Source of the DNA: Oscillospiraceae bacterium
GTDB taxonomy: Bacteria; Bacillota_A; Clostridia; Oscillospirales; WRJC01
Assembly (NCBI GenBank): GCA_009785015.1
Contig: WQXD01000023.1
Coordinates: forward strand, 1-25,308
Reading direction: 5' to 3'
Length of the DNA: 25,308 bases
Of the stretch, positions 16,784 through 25,308 are shown one piece after another (the stretch's first letter is position 1; each line of letters begins with the position of its first letter). Made by a program: the position numbers and the translations under genes. The notes beneath the pieces are model-generated. The model was not told where the DNA came from. It ran no database searches and saw only the letters and a program-made list of their open reading frames with translations.

Positions 16784-16811
16784 AGGACCAAACGGGTTCC
16801 GGAGAAAAATT

Positions 16812-18545
16812 ATGAAAATCAAACTGACGAAATACCTGAAACCCTATATCATCTGCGTAATATTGGCCCCGCTTATGATGGTACTTGAAGTTTTCATGGA
16901 TTTGCAGCAGCCGGCGCTGATGGCGGCTGTCGTAAATGACGGCATATTGGAAGCCAATGTGAGCGTCGTAGTTTATTCATGCATAAAAATGATCGCGGCG
17001 GCTGTTATCGGAATGATCGGCGGATTCGGGTGCACTGTGTTTGCCATGCTTGCTTCGATGAATTACGGCACCGATCTGAGGAGCGGTTTATTCGAAAAAA
17101 TCGAGAGTTTTTCATTTGATGAAATAGACAAATTTTCAACCGGTTCACTTGTCACGCGCCTGACAAACGATGTGACACAGCTGCAGAACATCGTCGGCAT
17201 GGCGCTGAGAATGTTTGTCCGTTCGCCGCTTCTATGCATAGGAAGCGTCGTCATGGCATTGTCCATAAGCATAAAATACGGCATTATTTTGACAGTCTGC
17301 ATACCGATAATAGCCGCGCTTGTCATGATAATCTTCAAAAAAACAACGCCGATATTTCTTGTCATGCAGACCAAACTCGACAAATTGAACGCGATATTGC
17401 AGGAAAATCTGTCCGGCATCCGCGTGATCAAAGCGTTTGTGCGCGGCGGCTATGAAAAAGAGCGCTTCAACGCCGCAAACGAAGATTTGACAAGAACAGC
17501 GCTGGGCGCCATGAATATAATGGCGGTTGTAAATCCCGTCATGATGATTCTGATGAACGCCGTCGTCATAACGGTCATATATGTGGGCGGTTATCAGGTG
17601 CAGGCGGGAGAGATGCGCGTGGGGGACGTCATGGCCGCTATCAGCTATATGACGCAGATACTCATGACTTTTATGATGATGAGCATGGTATTCGCGGCAA
17701 TACCCCGCGCCAAAGTGTCGGCGGACAGGGTGCGCGAGGTATTGGAAACCCGGCCGTCGATAACCGGAGGGAATATAACAGACGAAATAAAGCACGGAAA
17801 TATCGTATTTGACGATGTATCGTTCGTCTACGCGGGAAGTTCAGGCGAAGCCGTGCTGAAAAACATATCTTTTAAAATAGACGCGGGAGAGCATATAGCG
17901 TTTCTGGGTTCGACCGGAGCGGGAAAAAGCACGCTTGTGAGCCTCATACCGCGTTTTTACGATGCGGCAAGCGGCAAAATATTCATCGACGGAATCGACG
18001 TAAAAGACTACGACCTGCCGGCCCTGCGTTCGCGTATAGGATTTGTATTGCAGGAATCCGTTTTGTTCAGCGGCTCTATATCCGAAAATATACGCTGGGG
18101 CAATCCGGAGGCAGGCGAAGCCGAAGTCGTCAAAGCGGCGGCGGCCGCGCAGGCCGACGAATATATTTCGTCGATGACGGACGGCTATGAAGCGATCCTC
18201 GGACAAAGGGGCCTCACTCTATCCGGCGGGCAGAAACAACGCGCCTGTATCGCCCGCGCCCTGATAAAACAGCCGAAAATACTGATCATGGACGACAGCA
18301 CGTCGGCCTTGGACCTCGGCACGGAGAGCAGGCTGAACAAAGAGATAGAAGCCGCATATACAGGTAATACCCGGATAACAATAGCCCAGCGAATCGCTTC
18401 GGTGATGACTGCAGACCGGATATATGTGATAGACAACGGCATGATCGCCGCCGCGGGGACGCATGGCGAGCTTTTGGCGGACAGCGGGATATACCGCGAC
18501 ATATACGAATCGCAAATGGGACAGGGGGCGCCGGCAAATGGATAA
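16812..18545 (+). CDS. ABC exporter subunit, degenerate-site half (TM287-like)
   Basis: A 577-residue ABC half-transporter: six membrane helices in residues 15-300, then the ATPase. Walker A GSTGAGKST is at 366-374 and the signature LSGGQKQR is intact. Walker B reads LIMDD, so Asp495 replaces the catalytic Glu, and the switch His is Gln526 (AQRIAS). This is the non-canonical half of a heterodimeric exporter of the TM287/288, BmrCD or LmrCD type. The second half follows at once: the stop of this gene overlaps the next start (ATGGATAA). Substrates of relatives are drugs or lipids. It begins 28 bases after the radical SAM gene with GGAG as ribosome site and probably shares its transcript. Confidence 0.93.
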   Translation: MKIKLTKYLKPYIICVILAPLMMVLEVFMDLQQPALMAAVVNDGILEANVSVVVYSCIKMIAAAVIGMIGGFGCTVFAMLASMNYGTDLRSGLFEKIESFSFDEIDKFSTGSLVTRLTNDVTQLQNIVGMALRMFVRSPLLCIGSVVMALSISIKYGIILTVCIPIIAALVMIIFKKTTPIFLVMQTKLDKLNAILQENLSGIRVIKAFVRGGYEKERFNAANEDLTRTALGAMNIMAVVNPVMMILMNAVVITVIYVGGYQVQAGEMRVGDVMAAISYMTQILMTFMMMSMVFAAIPRAKVSADRVREVLETRPSITGGNITDEIKHGNIVFDDVSFVYAGSSGEAVLKNISFKIDAGEHIAFLGSTGAGKSTLVSLIPRFYDAASGKIFIDGIDVKDYDLPALRSRIGFVLQESVLFSGSISENIRWGNPEAGEAEVVKAAAAAQADEYISSMTDGYEAILGQRGLTLSGGQKQRACIARALIKQPKILIMDDSTSALDLGTESRLNKEIEAAYTGNTRITIAQRIASVMTADRIYVIDNGMIAAAGTHGELLADSGIYRDIYESQMGQGAPANG

Positions 18546-20436
18546 AATGGATAAAAACAAAACAAATGAAAAAAATACCCCCGGCCAGCCGCCGCCGCAA
18601 AACCAGCCCAGGCCGTTCGGCGGCCCGCCCCCCGGCATGATGGGCCGCCCCGTCGAAAAGCCAAAGGATTTGTGGAAAACGCTAAAACGTATATTCGCAT
18701 ATCTGAAAACGCAGAAATTCGCGCTTATCAGCCTGATAGCCATGGTGATATCAGCTTCTTTGCTGTCCCGTGTGATGCCCGTATTGCAAAAAGAAGCGAT
18801 AAACACCATAACCATAACGGAAAATTTTTCCGTCGATTTCGCAAAACTCAGATTTTATCTGATTTGCATGGGAGTATTATTTGCCGTTATCGCGGGGATC
18901 AGTCTTGTTCAGGGACTTCTTTCCGCGTCGGTTTCGCAGAAAACCGTGAAAATCATGAGAAGCGACTTGCTGGGCAAACTGCAGGATTTACCGGTGAGAT
19001 ATTTCGATGCGCATACCCACGGAGAGCTCATGAGCCGTTTGACAAACGACGCGGACAATGTGTCGATGTGCGTGTCGCAGAGCATTTCGTCCCTGTTTTC
19101 GAGCGTTATAACGATAGCCGGTTCCCTCTCCATGATGCTGTATTACAGCCGTCTGATGACTGTCATAAGCCTTGTTGTCGTTCCCGCCGGAATATTCGTC
19201 ACAAAAGAAATATCCAAAAAAACCCGCGTATATTTCAAAGAACAGCAAAAAGGGCTCGGCGAGCTCAACGGGCACATAGAAGAAATGGTGACGGGGCAGA
19301 AAACGGTCATAGCGTTCAACCGGCAGAAACATTCAATCGAGCAGTTTGACACGATAAATAAAAGACTGAGGCAGGACAGCATATTGGCCCAGATATTTTC
19401 CGGAACGGTCGGGCCGCTCATGAATGTTTTGAATAATCTGTCTTTCGCCTGCGTCGCGATAGCCGGAGGCATCCTGATGACGGCTCAACAGGCAATATCA
19501 GACAGCGTTTTTCTGACGGCGCTGTGCGGGAGCATTTCGATTGGGACAATACAGCTCTTCATAAATCTTTCGCGGCAGTTTTCGCGCCCCATAAACGAGC
19601 TCGCCAACCAATTCAACTCGATACAATCGGCGATAGCGGGAGCGGAACGCGTTTTCGGCGTGATGGACGAACAGCCCGAAAACGACGAAGGAACAATGCA
19701 TATGCCCCAGTCGGATATCAAAGGCGACGTCGAGTTTAAAAACGTGAACTTCGGGTATGATCCAAAAAAGCCCGTGCTGAAAGATTTTTCCATCGACGTA
19801 AAAACGGGGCAAAAAATCGCGCTTGTCGGCCACACGGGCGCGGGAAAGACAACCGTCGTGAATTTGCTCACGCGGTTTTATGATACGGACAGCGGGGGCA
19901 TTTTTCTCGACGGCATAAATATACGGGATATACAAAAAGACGATTTGCGGCGGTCGATAGGTATTGTTTTGCAGGATACCGTGCTTTTCACGGGGACGAT
20001 ACGCGACAACATACGTTACGGCAGGCTTGACGCCTCCGACGACGAAATCAGGCGGGCGGCAACAACCGCGAACGCCGACGGCTTCATTTCACGCCTGCGC
20101 AGCGGATACGACACCGAATTGTCCGAAGCGGGCGGCAATCTGAGCCAGGGCCAGCGGCAGCTTATTTCCATTGCCCGCGCCGTTTTGGCAAACCCCAAAA
20201 TTCTGCTTCTCGACGAGGCGACCTCGAGCGTCGATACGAGAACCGAAATGCACATACAACAGGCCATGCAGGAGCTCATGAAAAACCGGACGTGCTTTAT
20301 CATCGCGCACAGGCTCTCGACCATACGCAACGCGGACAATATTCTCGTCATAGATGACGGGCGCATCGCCGAGAGCGGCAGCCATGACGAGCTTATGGCA
20401 AACCGCGGCGCATATCACACGCTCTATTTTTCTTAA
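18538..20436 (+). CDS. ABC exporter subunit, canonical half (TM288-like)
   Basis: A 632-residue partner of the preceding gene. The start at 18538 overlaps the upstream gene by eight bases after AGGGGG. The first 40 residues are Pro/Gly/Asn-rich (GQPPPQNQPRPFGGPPPG), a disordered cytoplasmic extension common in this subunit. Six membrane helices follow, then an ATPase with Walker A GHTGAGKTT at 431-439, signature LSQGQRQL, Walker B LLLDEATS with catalytic Glu560, and switch His591 (IAHRLST). The complete catalytic set here, and the Asp/Gln substitutions in the partner, predict one hydrolysing and one regulatory nucleotide site in the heterodimer. Confidence 0.94.
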   Translation: MDKMDKNKTNEKNTPGQPPPQNQPRPFGGPPPGMMGRPVEKPKDLWKTLKRIFAYLKTQKFALISLIAMVISASLLSRVMPVLQKEAINTITITENFSVDFAKLRFYLICMGVLFAVIAGISLVQGLLSASVSQKTVKIMRSDLLGKLQDLPVRYFDAHTHGELMSRLTNDADNVSMCVSQSISSLFSSVITIAGSLSMMLYYSRLMTVISLVVVPAGIFVTKEISKKTRVYFKEQQKGLGELNGHIEEMVTGQKTVIAFNRQKHSIEQFDTINKRLRQDSILAQIFSGTVGPLMNVLNNLSFACVAIAGGILMTAQQAISDSVFLTALCGSISIGTIQLFINLSRQFSRPINELANQFNSIQSAIAGAERVFGVMDEQPENDEGTMHMPQSDIKGDVEFKNVNFGYDPKKPVLKDFSIDVKTGQKIALVGHTGAGKTTVVNLLTRFYDTDSGGIFLDGINIRDIQKDDLRRSIGIVLQDTVLFTGTIRDNIRYGRLDASDDEIRRAATTANADGFISRLRSGYDTELSEAGGNLSQGQRQLISIARAVLANPKILLLDEATSSVDTRTEMHIQQAMQELMKNRTCFIIAHRLSTIRNADNILVIDDGRIAESGSHDELMANRGAYHTLYFS

Positions 20437-20456
20437 AAAAGATATGGGCAAACGGC

Positions 20457-20485
20457 TTGTTTTTTCTTTGATTTTGTGGTATAAT
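20457..20485 (+). promoter_or_regulatory. Promoter of the P-type ATPase gene
   Basis: TTGTTT at 20457-20462, 17-base spacer ending in an extended -10 TGG, perfect TATAAT at 20480-20485. The gene can therefore be expressed apart from the ABC exporter. Confidence 0.82.
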
Positions 20486-20521
20486 ATGCTGTCTTAATTA
20501 AATCATTTGAGGAGCGATTTT

Positions 20522-23155
20522 ATGAAATATGTCGATAAACCGTTGGAGACGGTGTATGATGATTTGGGTACGTCATCAGAAAACGGCTTGACTGAAGCGC
20601 AGGCCGGCGTCAGGCAGGCAGAGTACGGGCCCAACAAATTCAAAGAAGCGAACAAAGAAACCGTTTTCCAAAAAATATTCGGACACATGAAAGATTTTAC
20701 CACATTGATTCTTCTGGCCGCCGGCATTGTCGCGTTGTATTCCGCTTTGTCCGGAGACGGCGGAAAGGGACCGACGGACGCGGTGGTTATCTTTTTAATA
20801 GTCGCGTTAAATATTTTTTTGGCGGTCAAACAGGAAATGGGAGCGGAAAAATCTCTGGAAGCTTTGAAGAAAATGACGGCGCAGATGACGGTCGTTGTCA
20901 GAAACGGCGCGCACCAGACAATAGAGGCCGACCAATTGGTGCCTGGAGACATAGTCCTCCTGTCCGCAGGCGACGCGGTGCCTGCGGATTGCAGACTGAT
21001 AGAGTCAATAAATCTTCAGGTGGATGAATCCATGCTCACGGGCGAAAGCGTGCCTGCGGAAAAAGACGCGAATGCACAAGTGAAAGAAGACGCTTCCGTC
21101 GGAGACAGATTCAATTCGGTTCATTCCGGCTGCACGGTCACAAAAGGGCGGGCAAAAGCGGTTGTTTTCGCGACCGGAATGAATACGGAAATGGGGCATA
21201 TCGCCGAACTCTTGAACGATACGATGAAAGTGCGCACGCCGTTGCAGCGGAAAATGGACAAGTTATGCAAATTTATCTGCGTCCTGGCGCTGGCGTCGGG
21301 AACTTTATTGTTTATCCTTCAGACATTCGCCGACGTTGAATTGTCGTACAGACTTCTGAATTCCGTATCTCTCGCAGTTGCCGCCATACCCGAAAGCCTG
21401 CCTGTCATCATGACGATTACCCTGGCTTACGGAATTACGACAATGGCGCAAAAAAAAGCCATCATAAGAAAAATGCCCGCTGTCGAAGCGCTTGGCAGCG
21501 CGCAGGTCATTTGCTCCGATAAAACAGGCACGCTGACCATGAACCAAATGACCGTTCAAAGGTTGTGGGCCGCGGGAAACGACCCCGTTGCCGCCTGTGC
21601 GAATTTAAACGACGATGAAAATAAAATTGTAAAATATATGGCGCTCTGCAACAATGCGAATATAGGCATTGTCGCCGGCGAAACGCAGGAAGTCGGAGAC
21701 CCGACCGAGTTGGGCCTCATAAGGCTCATGCGCCAGAAGGGTTTTATACCCGACGAACTTGCCCACGGTTATCCGAGAGTGCATGAATTGCCTTTTGATT
21801 CGGGGCGCAAGCTCATGACCACGGTGCATAAAATGTACACCGGAAAGTATTTATCGATTACAAAAGGCGCCTTTGACCGCATACCCTGCGACCGCGCGAC
21901 GGATATATTCGCGGAAGCGCAGATTCATCACGACGACTGGAGCGGCAGATCACTCAGAGTTCTGGCTGTCGGGTATAAGATATACGACCAATTGCCCCAA
22001 CGGCCGGACGCGGAAGAACTGGAGAATAATATCACTTTTCTGGGGATTGTGGGAATGATTGACCCGCCGAGACCGGAGAGTGCGGAAGCTGTGCGCGTGG
22101 CTAAGGAAGCCGGAATCAGAGTCGTCATGATCACGGGCGACCATGCCGGAACGGCCAAAGCCATAGCGGAAGATATAGGGATATACGAAGAAGGCGACAG
22201 AATCGTCACGGGCGCGCAGCTTGGAAGTATGACGCAAAAAGAACTTGAGGCGGACGTCGAAAGTTGTTCCGTTTTCGCGAGGGTCAGTCCGGAAGATAAA
22301 ATATCCATTGTGCAGGCCTGGCAGCACCGCGGAGCGGTGGTGGCCATGACCGGCGACGGGGTCAACGACGCGCCCGCCCTGCAGGCCGCCGATATAGGCG
22401 TGGCTATGGGAAGCGGCACGGACGTATCCAAAAAGGCCGGCGACATGATACTGACAGATGACAATTTCGCAAGTATCGTTTCGGCCGTTTCGGAAGGGCG
22501 GCGCGTCTACGACAATATATGTAAAGTGCTCATATCGCTCATACCCTCCAATATATCGGAGGTCGTCGCCATGATTTTGGGGTTCGTGCTATGGGGCGCA
22601 ACGCCTTTTGCCGCCATACAACTGCTGTTTTTAAATGTCGTCGCGGACGGTATCCCGGATTTGTGCATGTGCAAGGAAGCAATCGAACCCGGCGCCATGA
22701 AGCGCAGGCCCATACCCAAGGATGCGGGTGTTTTTGCGCATGGTATGGGCTGGCGCGTACTGCTCATGGGCGTGTGGTTTACCATCCTCGCAATGACGGC
22801 GTATTATATAGGCAGCCATGTGTCCGTCGCCGGGCTGGCGCCGAGCCATGAAGCGGGAAGAACCATGGCGTATGTGAGTCTGGCGTGGGCTTCCGTTGTG
22901 AATATTATGAATGTGAGAAGTTTCAAGGAATCCATATTTAAAATCGGGTTTGCTTCCAATCCGCTGTTATTCGGCGGAATATGCCTGTCTTTGACGCTTG
23001 TGGCCGTTACAGCCGCCGTTCCGGGAATACGCGAGGTATTCCACAATGTCCCGCTCACCGGAACTCATTGGGCTGTCATGGCCTGCATGGCGCTCACTCC
23101 GTTTGTCATGATGGAAACCATCAAGATTTTCGTACGCCGAAATTCCAAAACATAA
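20522..23155 (+). CDS. P2-type cation-transporting ATPase, Ca2+ pump-like
   Basis: An 877-residue P-type ATPase of the SERCA/PMCA class. Actuator motif TGES is at 173-176, phosphorylated Asp333 is in SDKTGTLT, and the hinge TGDGVND is at 610-616. Ion-site residues suggest Ca2+: the Glu of IPESLP in M4 (family usually PEGLP, here Ser), SNISEV in M5 keeps the Asn and Glu ligands, and NVVADG in M6 keeps Asn and Asp but has Ala where SERCA has Thr. It would export Ca2+ (or Mn2+) from the cytoplasm. The ATG at 20522 is preferred over a TTG at 20507, since GAGGAG lies between them as ribosome site. It is monocistronic and ends eight bases from the convergent gene with no visible terminator. Confidence 0.92.
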   Translation: MKYVDKPLETVYDDLGTSSENGLTEAQAGVRQAEYGPNKFKEANKETVFQKIFGHMKDFTTLILLAAGIVALYSALSGDGGKGPTDAVVIFLIVALNIFLAVKQEMGAEKSLEALKKMTAQMTVVVRNGAHQTIEADQLVPGDIVLLSAGDAVPADCRLIESINLQVDESMLTGESVPAEKDANAQVKEDASVGDRFNSVHSGCTVTKGRAKAVVFATGMNTEMGHIAELLNDTMKVRTPLQRKMDKLCKFICVLALASGTLLFILQTFADVELSYRLLNSVSLAVAAIPESLPVIMTITLAYGITTMAQKKAIIRKMPAVEALGSAQVICSDKTGTLTMNQMTVQRLWAAGNDPVAACANLNDDENKIVKYMALCNNANIGIVAGETQEVGDPTELGLIRLMRQKGFIPDELAHGYPRVHELPFDSGRKLMTTVHKMYTGKYLSITKGAFDRIPCDRATDIFAEAQIHHDDWSGRSLRVLAVGYKIYDQLPQRPDAEELENNITFLGIVGMIDPPRPESAEAVRVAKEAGIRVVMITGDHAGTAKAIAEDIGIYEEGDRIVTGAQLGSMTQKELEADVESCSVFARVSPEDKISIVQAWQHRGAVVAMTGDGVNDAPALQAADIGVAMGSGTDVSKKAGDMILTDDNFASIVSAVSEGRRVYDNICKVLISLIPSNISEVVAMILGFVLWGATPFAAIQLLFLNVVADGIPDLCMCKEAIEPGAMKRRPIPKDAGVFAHGMGWRVLLMGVWFTILAMTAYYIGSHVSVAGLAPSHEAGRTMAYVSLAWASVVNIMNVRSFKESIFKIGFASNPLLFGGICLSLTLVAVTAAVPGIREVFHNVPLTGTHWAVMACMALTPFVMMETIKIFVRRNSKT

Positions 23156-23163
23156 AAGACGCG

Positions 23164-24414
23164 TCACTCATTGTTGACGATGATGGCTTTTTCGCCGATT
23201 TCATTGATGATTTTCACTCCGTTTATGCCGTTGTTTTCGGAAATGACCGCGTGCTTCAAGCCGGGCTTCAGATGTACCGACGGCTCCCCGGTGGCAAAAC
23301 TGCACCCTCTGAGCTGCAGCTTGCCGCTGTCCGCCTCGACAAGCGGAAGTTCAACGGAGTTTTTCATACAGCGCGCCTCCCAGTGGCTGCTCACTCCGTG
23401 ATGGGCTCCCGGAACGAAACTGCTCTTCCAGCCGCTGCTCAGGTAACAGTCGTTCAGCGAAACATAACTTTGGCTGTGGGATATGACGTTTTGATCCGAC
23501 GGCCCCCAGAACGAACAGTTGACGAGCCTCACCGAGCCGTCGCAGGTGGGGCTTATTTCTATCGAGACGGGATTTTCGCCGTGAGTCGCCACAAACTGCC
23601 CGTTTGTGACAAGGATGCCCATCGGCTGCAAATAATCCACCAGCATGCACCTCTGGGCCTCGTCCGCCCCGATACCGCACAACTGGCCGTTCATCCTGCC
23701 CATCGGAGTTGAAATGAAACGGTACCCTATATTCACCGGAAACACAAATGTGTTGGTGACGTATTCCCAGTCGGTCCGTCCGAATATGAAGGCCTCGCAG
23801 TTTTTCCACATATATTCGCGCACTTTGCCGAAATCGCCGCCGGTCTGCGCGGAGGACCACCAGTGGCAGTGGAACTGCACGTTGTCTATCCTGCCTATAT
23901 CCGAGCAGGAATCGACCAATATGCCGCGCCTCAGAACGCAGCCGTACACGCTTCTGATGCGGTGGCGCACGTTGCCTTCGGGGCCGACCTGTATGCCGTT
24001 GTATGAGTTTATCAAAGTGACGTTTTCCACCGTGTTGTCCCCGCCGGTCAAATGGAATGTCCACGGATACGGCACTATATCGTCCAGGAGCTGCTCGGGG
24101 TAATAGACGCTCAGCCCGCAGACCGCACAAGAGCTGCCCAGCTCAAACAGGGCCGGCCCGTCCTCCCTGCCCTTTCCGCCAATCGCCAGAATCACCGTGC
24201 CGACCAGCGGTTCGATATACATCGGGGACTGAGCCGCCCCGGACAGCGTGACCCCCTCCGGGATTTTCAGGCTCCCCCCGATGAGATATTTCCCGGCGGG
24301 CAGCGTAATTTGCGCCCCGCCGTTTTTCGCGGCGTCGTCGAGCATTTTTTGAACGGCGATTGTGTCGTCGGTTTTTCCGTCAGCCATGATTTTGTAATCC
24401 TGTGTGTTTATCAT
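23164..24414 (-). CDS. Pectate-lyase-superfamily beta-helix protein
   Basis: A 416-residue right-handed beta-helix protein. The N-terminus matches the Pectate_lyase_3 pattern: DYKIMADGKTDDTIAVQKML, then GGAQITLPAGKYLIGGSLKI and PEGVTLSG. Short strand-turn repeats such as DNTVENVTLINSYNGIQV and GSVRLVNCSFWGPSDQN follow. There is no signal peptide or membrane segment, so it is either cytoplasmic or exported by an unusual route. It probably acts on a polysaccharide or serves as a scaffold; catalytic residues cannot be assigned by eye. The ribosome site AAAGGA is about 13 bases from the ATG, longer than usual. It has its own promoter. Confidence 0.85.
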   Translation of the reverse strand: MINTQDYKIMADGKTDDTIAVQKMLDDAAKNGGAQITLPAGKYLIGGSLKIPEGVTLSGAAQSPMYIEPLVGTVILAIGGKGREDGPALFELGSSCAVCGLSVYYPEQLLDDIVPYPWTFHLTGGDNTVENVTLINSYNGIQVGPEGNVRHRIRSVYGCVLRRGILVDSCSDIGRIDNVQFHCHWWSSAQTGGDFGKVREYMWKNCEAFIFGRTDWEYVTNTFVFPVNIGYRFISTPMGRMNGQLCGIGADEAQRCMLVDYLQPMGILVTNGQFVATHGENPVSIEISPTCDGSVRLVNCSFWGPSDQNVISHSQSYVSLNDCYLSSGWKSSFVPGAHHGVSSHWEARCMKNSVELPLVEADSGKLQLRGCSFATGEPSVHLKPGLKHAVISENNGINGVKIINEIGEKAIIVNNE

Positions 24415-24450
24415 TGTTATTTTTATTCCTTTCTGTGAGTATGTACCGCT

Positions 24451-24479
24451 ATTTTATCATATTTTTCACGCTTATGCAA
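24451..24479 (-). promoter_or_regulatory. Promoter of the beta-helix protein gene
   Basis: On the minus strand: TTGCAT at 24479-24474, 17-base spacer, TAAAAT at 24456-24451. Confidence 0.65.
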
Positions 24480-24521
24480 TAGCGCGAAGACAATAATCCG
24501 CGAAATTTAACAAATTTTGCA

Positions 24522-24550
24522 TTGAAGTTTTGCAGGAGATATGGTATTGT
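24522..24550 (+). promoter_or_regulatory. Promoter of the small protein/protease pair
   Basis: TTGAAG at 24522-24527, 17-base spacer with extended -10 TGG, TATTGT at 24545-24550. The spacer contains TTTTGCAG and ATATGG, as do the two repeat-borne promoters of the tRNA-Cys region. Confidence 0.6.
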
Positions 24551-24572
24551 ATTGTCATGGCAGATTTATTTT

Positions 24573-24597
24573 CGACGCTGTTCTGTAAATAGCGTCG
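24573..24597 (+). promoter_or_regulatory. Leader hairpin before the small protein gene
   Basis: CGACGCT and AGCGTCG form a 7-bp perfect stem, extendable by a T-G and two T-A pairs, with an 11-base loop. It ends 18 bases before the ribosome site and has no T-run, so it is more likely an RNA-stability or regulatory hairpin than a terminator. Confidence 0.5.
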
Positions 24598-24627
24598 GAA
24601 GTAGTGAAATATTCGGAGGATTTGAAC

Positions 24628-24888
24628 ATGGCAGATATATTCAAGGTTGAAAATCCCGTATATCAAGATACAAAAGAATTATTAGAACAATACGACGGAA
24701 ACTGGGTTATAATGCATAGCAGGAACAATAAGAAACATGGACTCGTAATTTATTATTCGCCTGACGGCAGAGAATTGGATAAAAAAATCATGGAATTAGA
24801 CAAAGAATCAGATATGTACCATGATTACAATGTAAGATATATAGGCAAACAAAGGTCTATCAATGCGTCCGGAGGATTGTTTTTATGA
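24628..24888 (+). CDS. Small protein coupled to a retropepsin-like protease
   Basis: An 86-residue soluble protein. Its core, YDGNWVIMHSRNNKKHGLVI followed by YYSPDGRELDKKIMEL, reads as a small alpha/beta domain with a pattern like the DUF5678-type proteins (Gly-x-Trp-Val strand, then a helix). That link is tentative. The ATG at 24628 follows GGAGGA with ideal spacing; an upstream in-frame GTG at 24604 is less likely. Its TGA overlaps the protease ATG (ATGA at 24885-24888), so the two are translationally coupled. It could be a substrate, adaptor or inhibitor of the protease. Confidence 0.75.
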   Translation: MADIFKVENPVYQDTKELLEQYDGNWVIMHSRNNKKHGLVIYYSPDGRELDKKIMELDKESDMYHDYNVRYIGKQRSINASGGLFL

Positions 24889-25308
24889 TATGTTTGGATA
24901 TAAATTTAATCTCCAACAGCATTGAGATAGAAACCAAAATTTGGCGAACGAATAGTGACCAATTTGTAAAATGTTACATGATTTTTGACACGGGAGCCGC
25001 TATGACGGCAATAGATACGTCTATCGCTCTGCGCTGCGGATATAATTTGAGAAACGCCAAAGAAGTGTTTGTCAGCGGAATCGGGGGGAGCAACATACGG
25101 GCGAAACAAATAATAATTCCTGATTTTAAATTAGGGGAAGTTGAGTTAGGTCCGATAACGGCAGATGTCCTTGATTTTCCGGAAAACAGTAACACACGTG
25201 CATTATTAGGTGTAAACGTAATAAAAGAATTTAGAGTTATTATGGAATTTAATTATAAAAATATTCCAAATGGGGTTATCTGTTTAGAGCCTGCCTTTGA
25301 TATAAAAG
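24885..25308 (+). CDS. Retropepsin-like aspartic protease (3' end outside window)
   Basis: The frame is open from the ATG at 24885 to the window edge, 141 codons with no stop yet. It carries the retroviral-type aspartic protease signature: the catalytic motif IFDTGAAMTAI with Asp35, a flap-like segment VSGIGGSNIRAKQI, and the second hydrophobic-Gly motif ALLGVNVIKEF near residue 110. Retropepsins have one catalytic Asp per chain and work as homodimers. It is coupled to the small upstream protein by a four-base overlap, using GGAGG at 24871. Only a few residues are probably missing. The substrate is unknown; bacterial members of this group are poorly characterised. Confidence 0.85.
   Translation, partial: MICLDINLISNSIEIETKIWRTNSDQFVKCYMIFDTGAAMTAIDTSIALRCGYNLRNAKEVFVSGIGGSNIRAKQIIIPDFKLGEVELGPITADVLDFPENSNTRALLGVNVIKEFRVIMEFNYKNIPNGVICLEPAFDIK

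Noticed and set aside
20437..20480. Terminator after the second ABC exporter gene
   Set aside because: An A-run and a T-run are present but the sequence between them does not pair, so no hairpin is supported.

Overview
The window most likely comes from a Clostridia-type Firmicute, probably gut or rumen associated. This is inferred from AGGAGG-type ribosome sites, many consensus TTGACA-17-TATAAT promoters, a BFD-like [2Fe-2S] protein, a DNA-repair-linked radical SAM protein and a TM287/288-type heterodimeric ABC exporter. No 16S gene is present, so the assignment stays broad. GC-richer housekeeping or transport blocks alternate with AT-rich accessory blocks.

Layout. (1) 1-3010, AT-rich accessory: a MNT-type nucleotidyltransferase whose HEPN partner appears reduced to a six-codon stub, a hairpin-rich repeat-like stretch, a Thr/Glu-rich lipoprotein (minus strand), a small ribbon-helix-helix protein and a HigBA-type toxin-antitoxin pair with a perfect operator palindrome inside its promoter. 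(2) 3040-8524, core: gap and tatD on the minus strand, each with its own promoter, then a BFD-like protein and a 920-residue ABC ATPase-permease fusion on the plus strand. (3) 8524-12060, the most unusual part: an intact tRNA-Cys gene whose 3' end, terminator and downstream promoter recur at 9888 and 11831. These repeats bound two segments. The first carries a KilA-N protein; the second carries two unrecognised proteins and a methyltransferase remnant that ends exactly at the third repeat. No integrase is visible. (4) 12059-20436: a stand-alone TipAS-domain protein, a UvrD-family helicase with zinc ribbons at both ends and a nuclease-like insert, a radical SAM/HhH protein lacking its usual glycosylase partner, and the two ABC exporter subunits. 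(5) 20457-24414: a P2-type Ca2+ ATPase-like pump, convergent with a pectate-lyase-like beta-helix protein. (6) 24522-25308: a translationally coupled pair, a small unknown protein and a retropepsin-like aspartic protease that runs off the window edge.

Functional links are mostly local: HigB with HigA, the exporter heterodimer, and the small protein with the protease. The tRNA-Cys region looks like repeated accretion of gene-bearing segments at the 3' end of one tRNA gene, each segment separated from the next by a tRNA-tail/terminator unit. It is the best candidate here for something undescribed. All family assignments were made by reading motifs; no database search was run.
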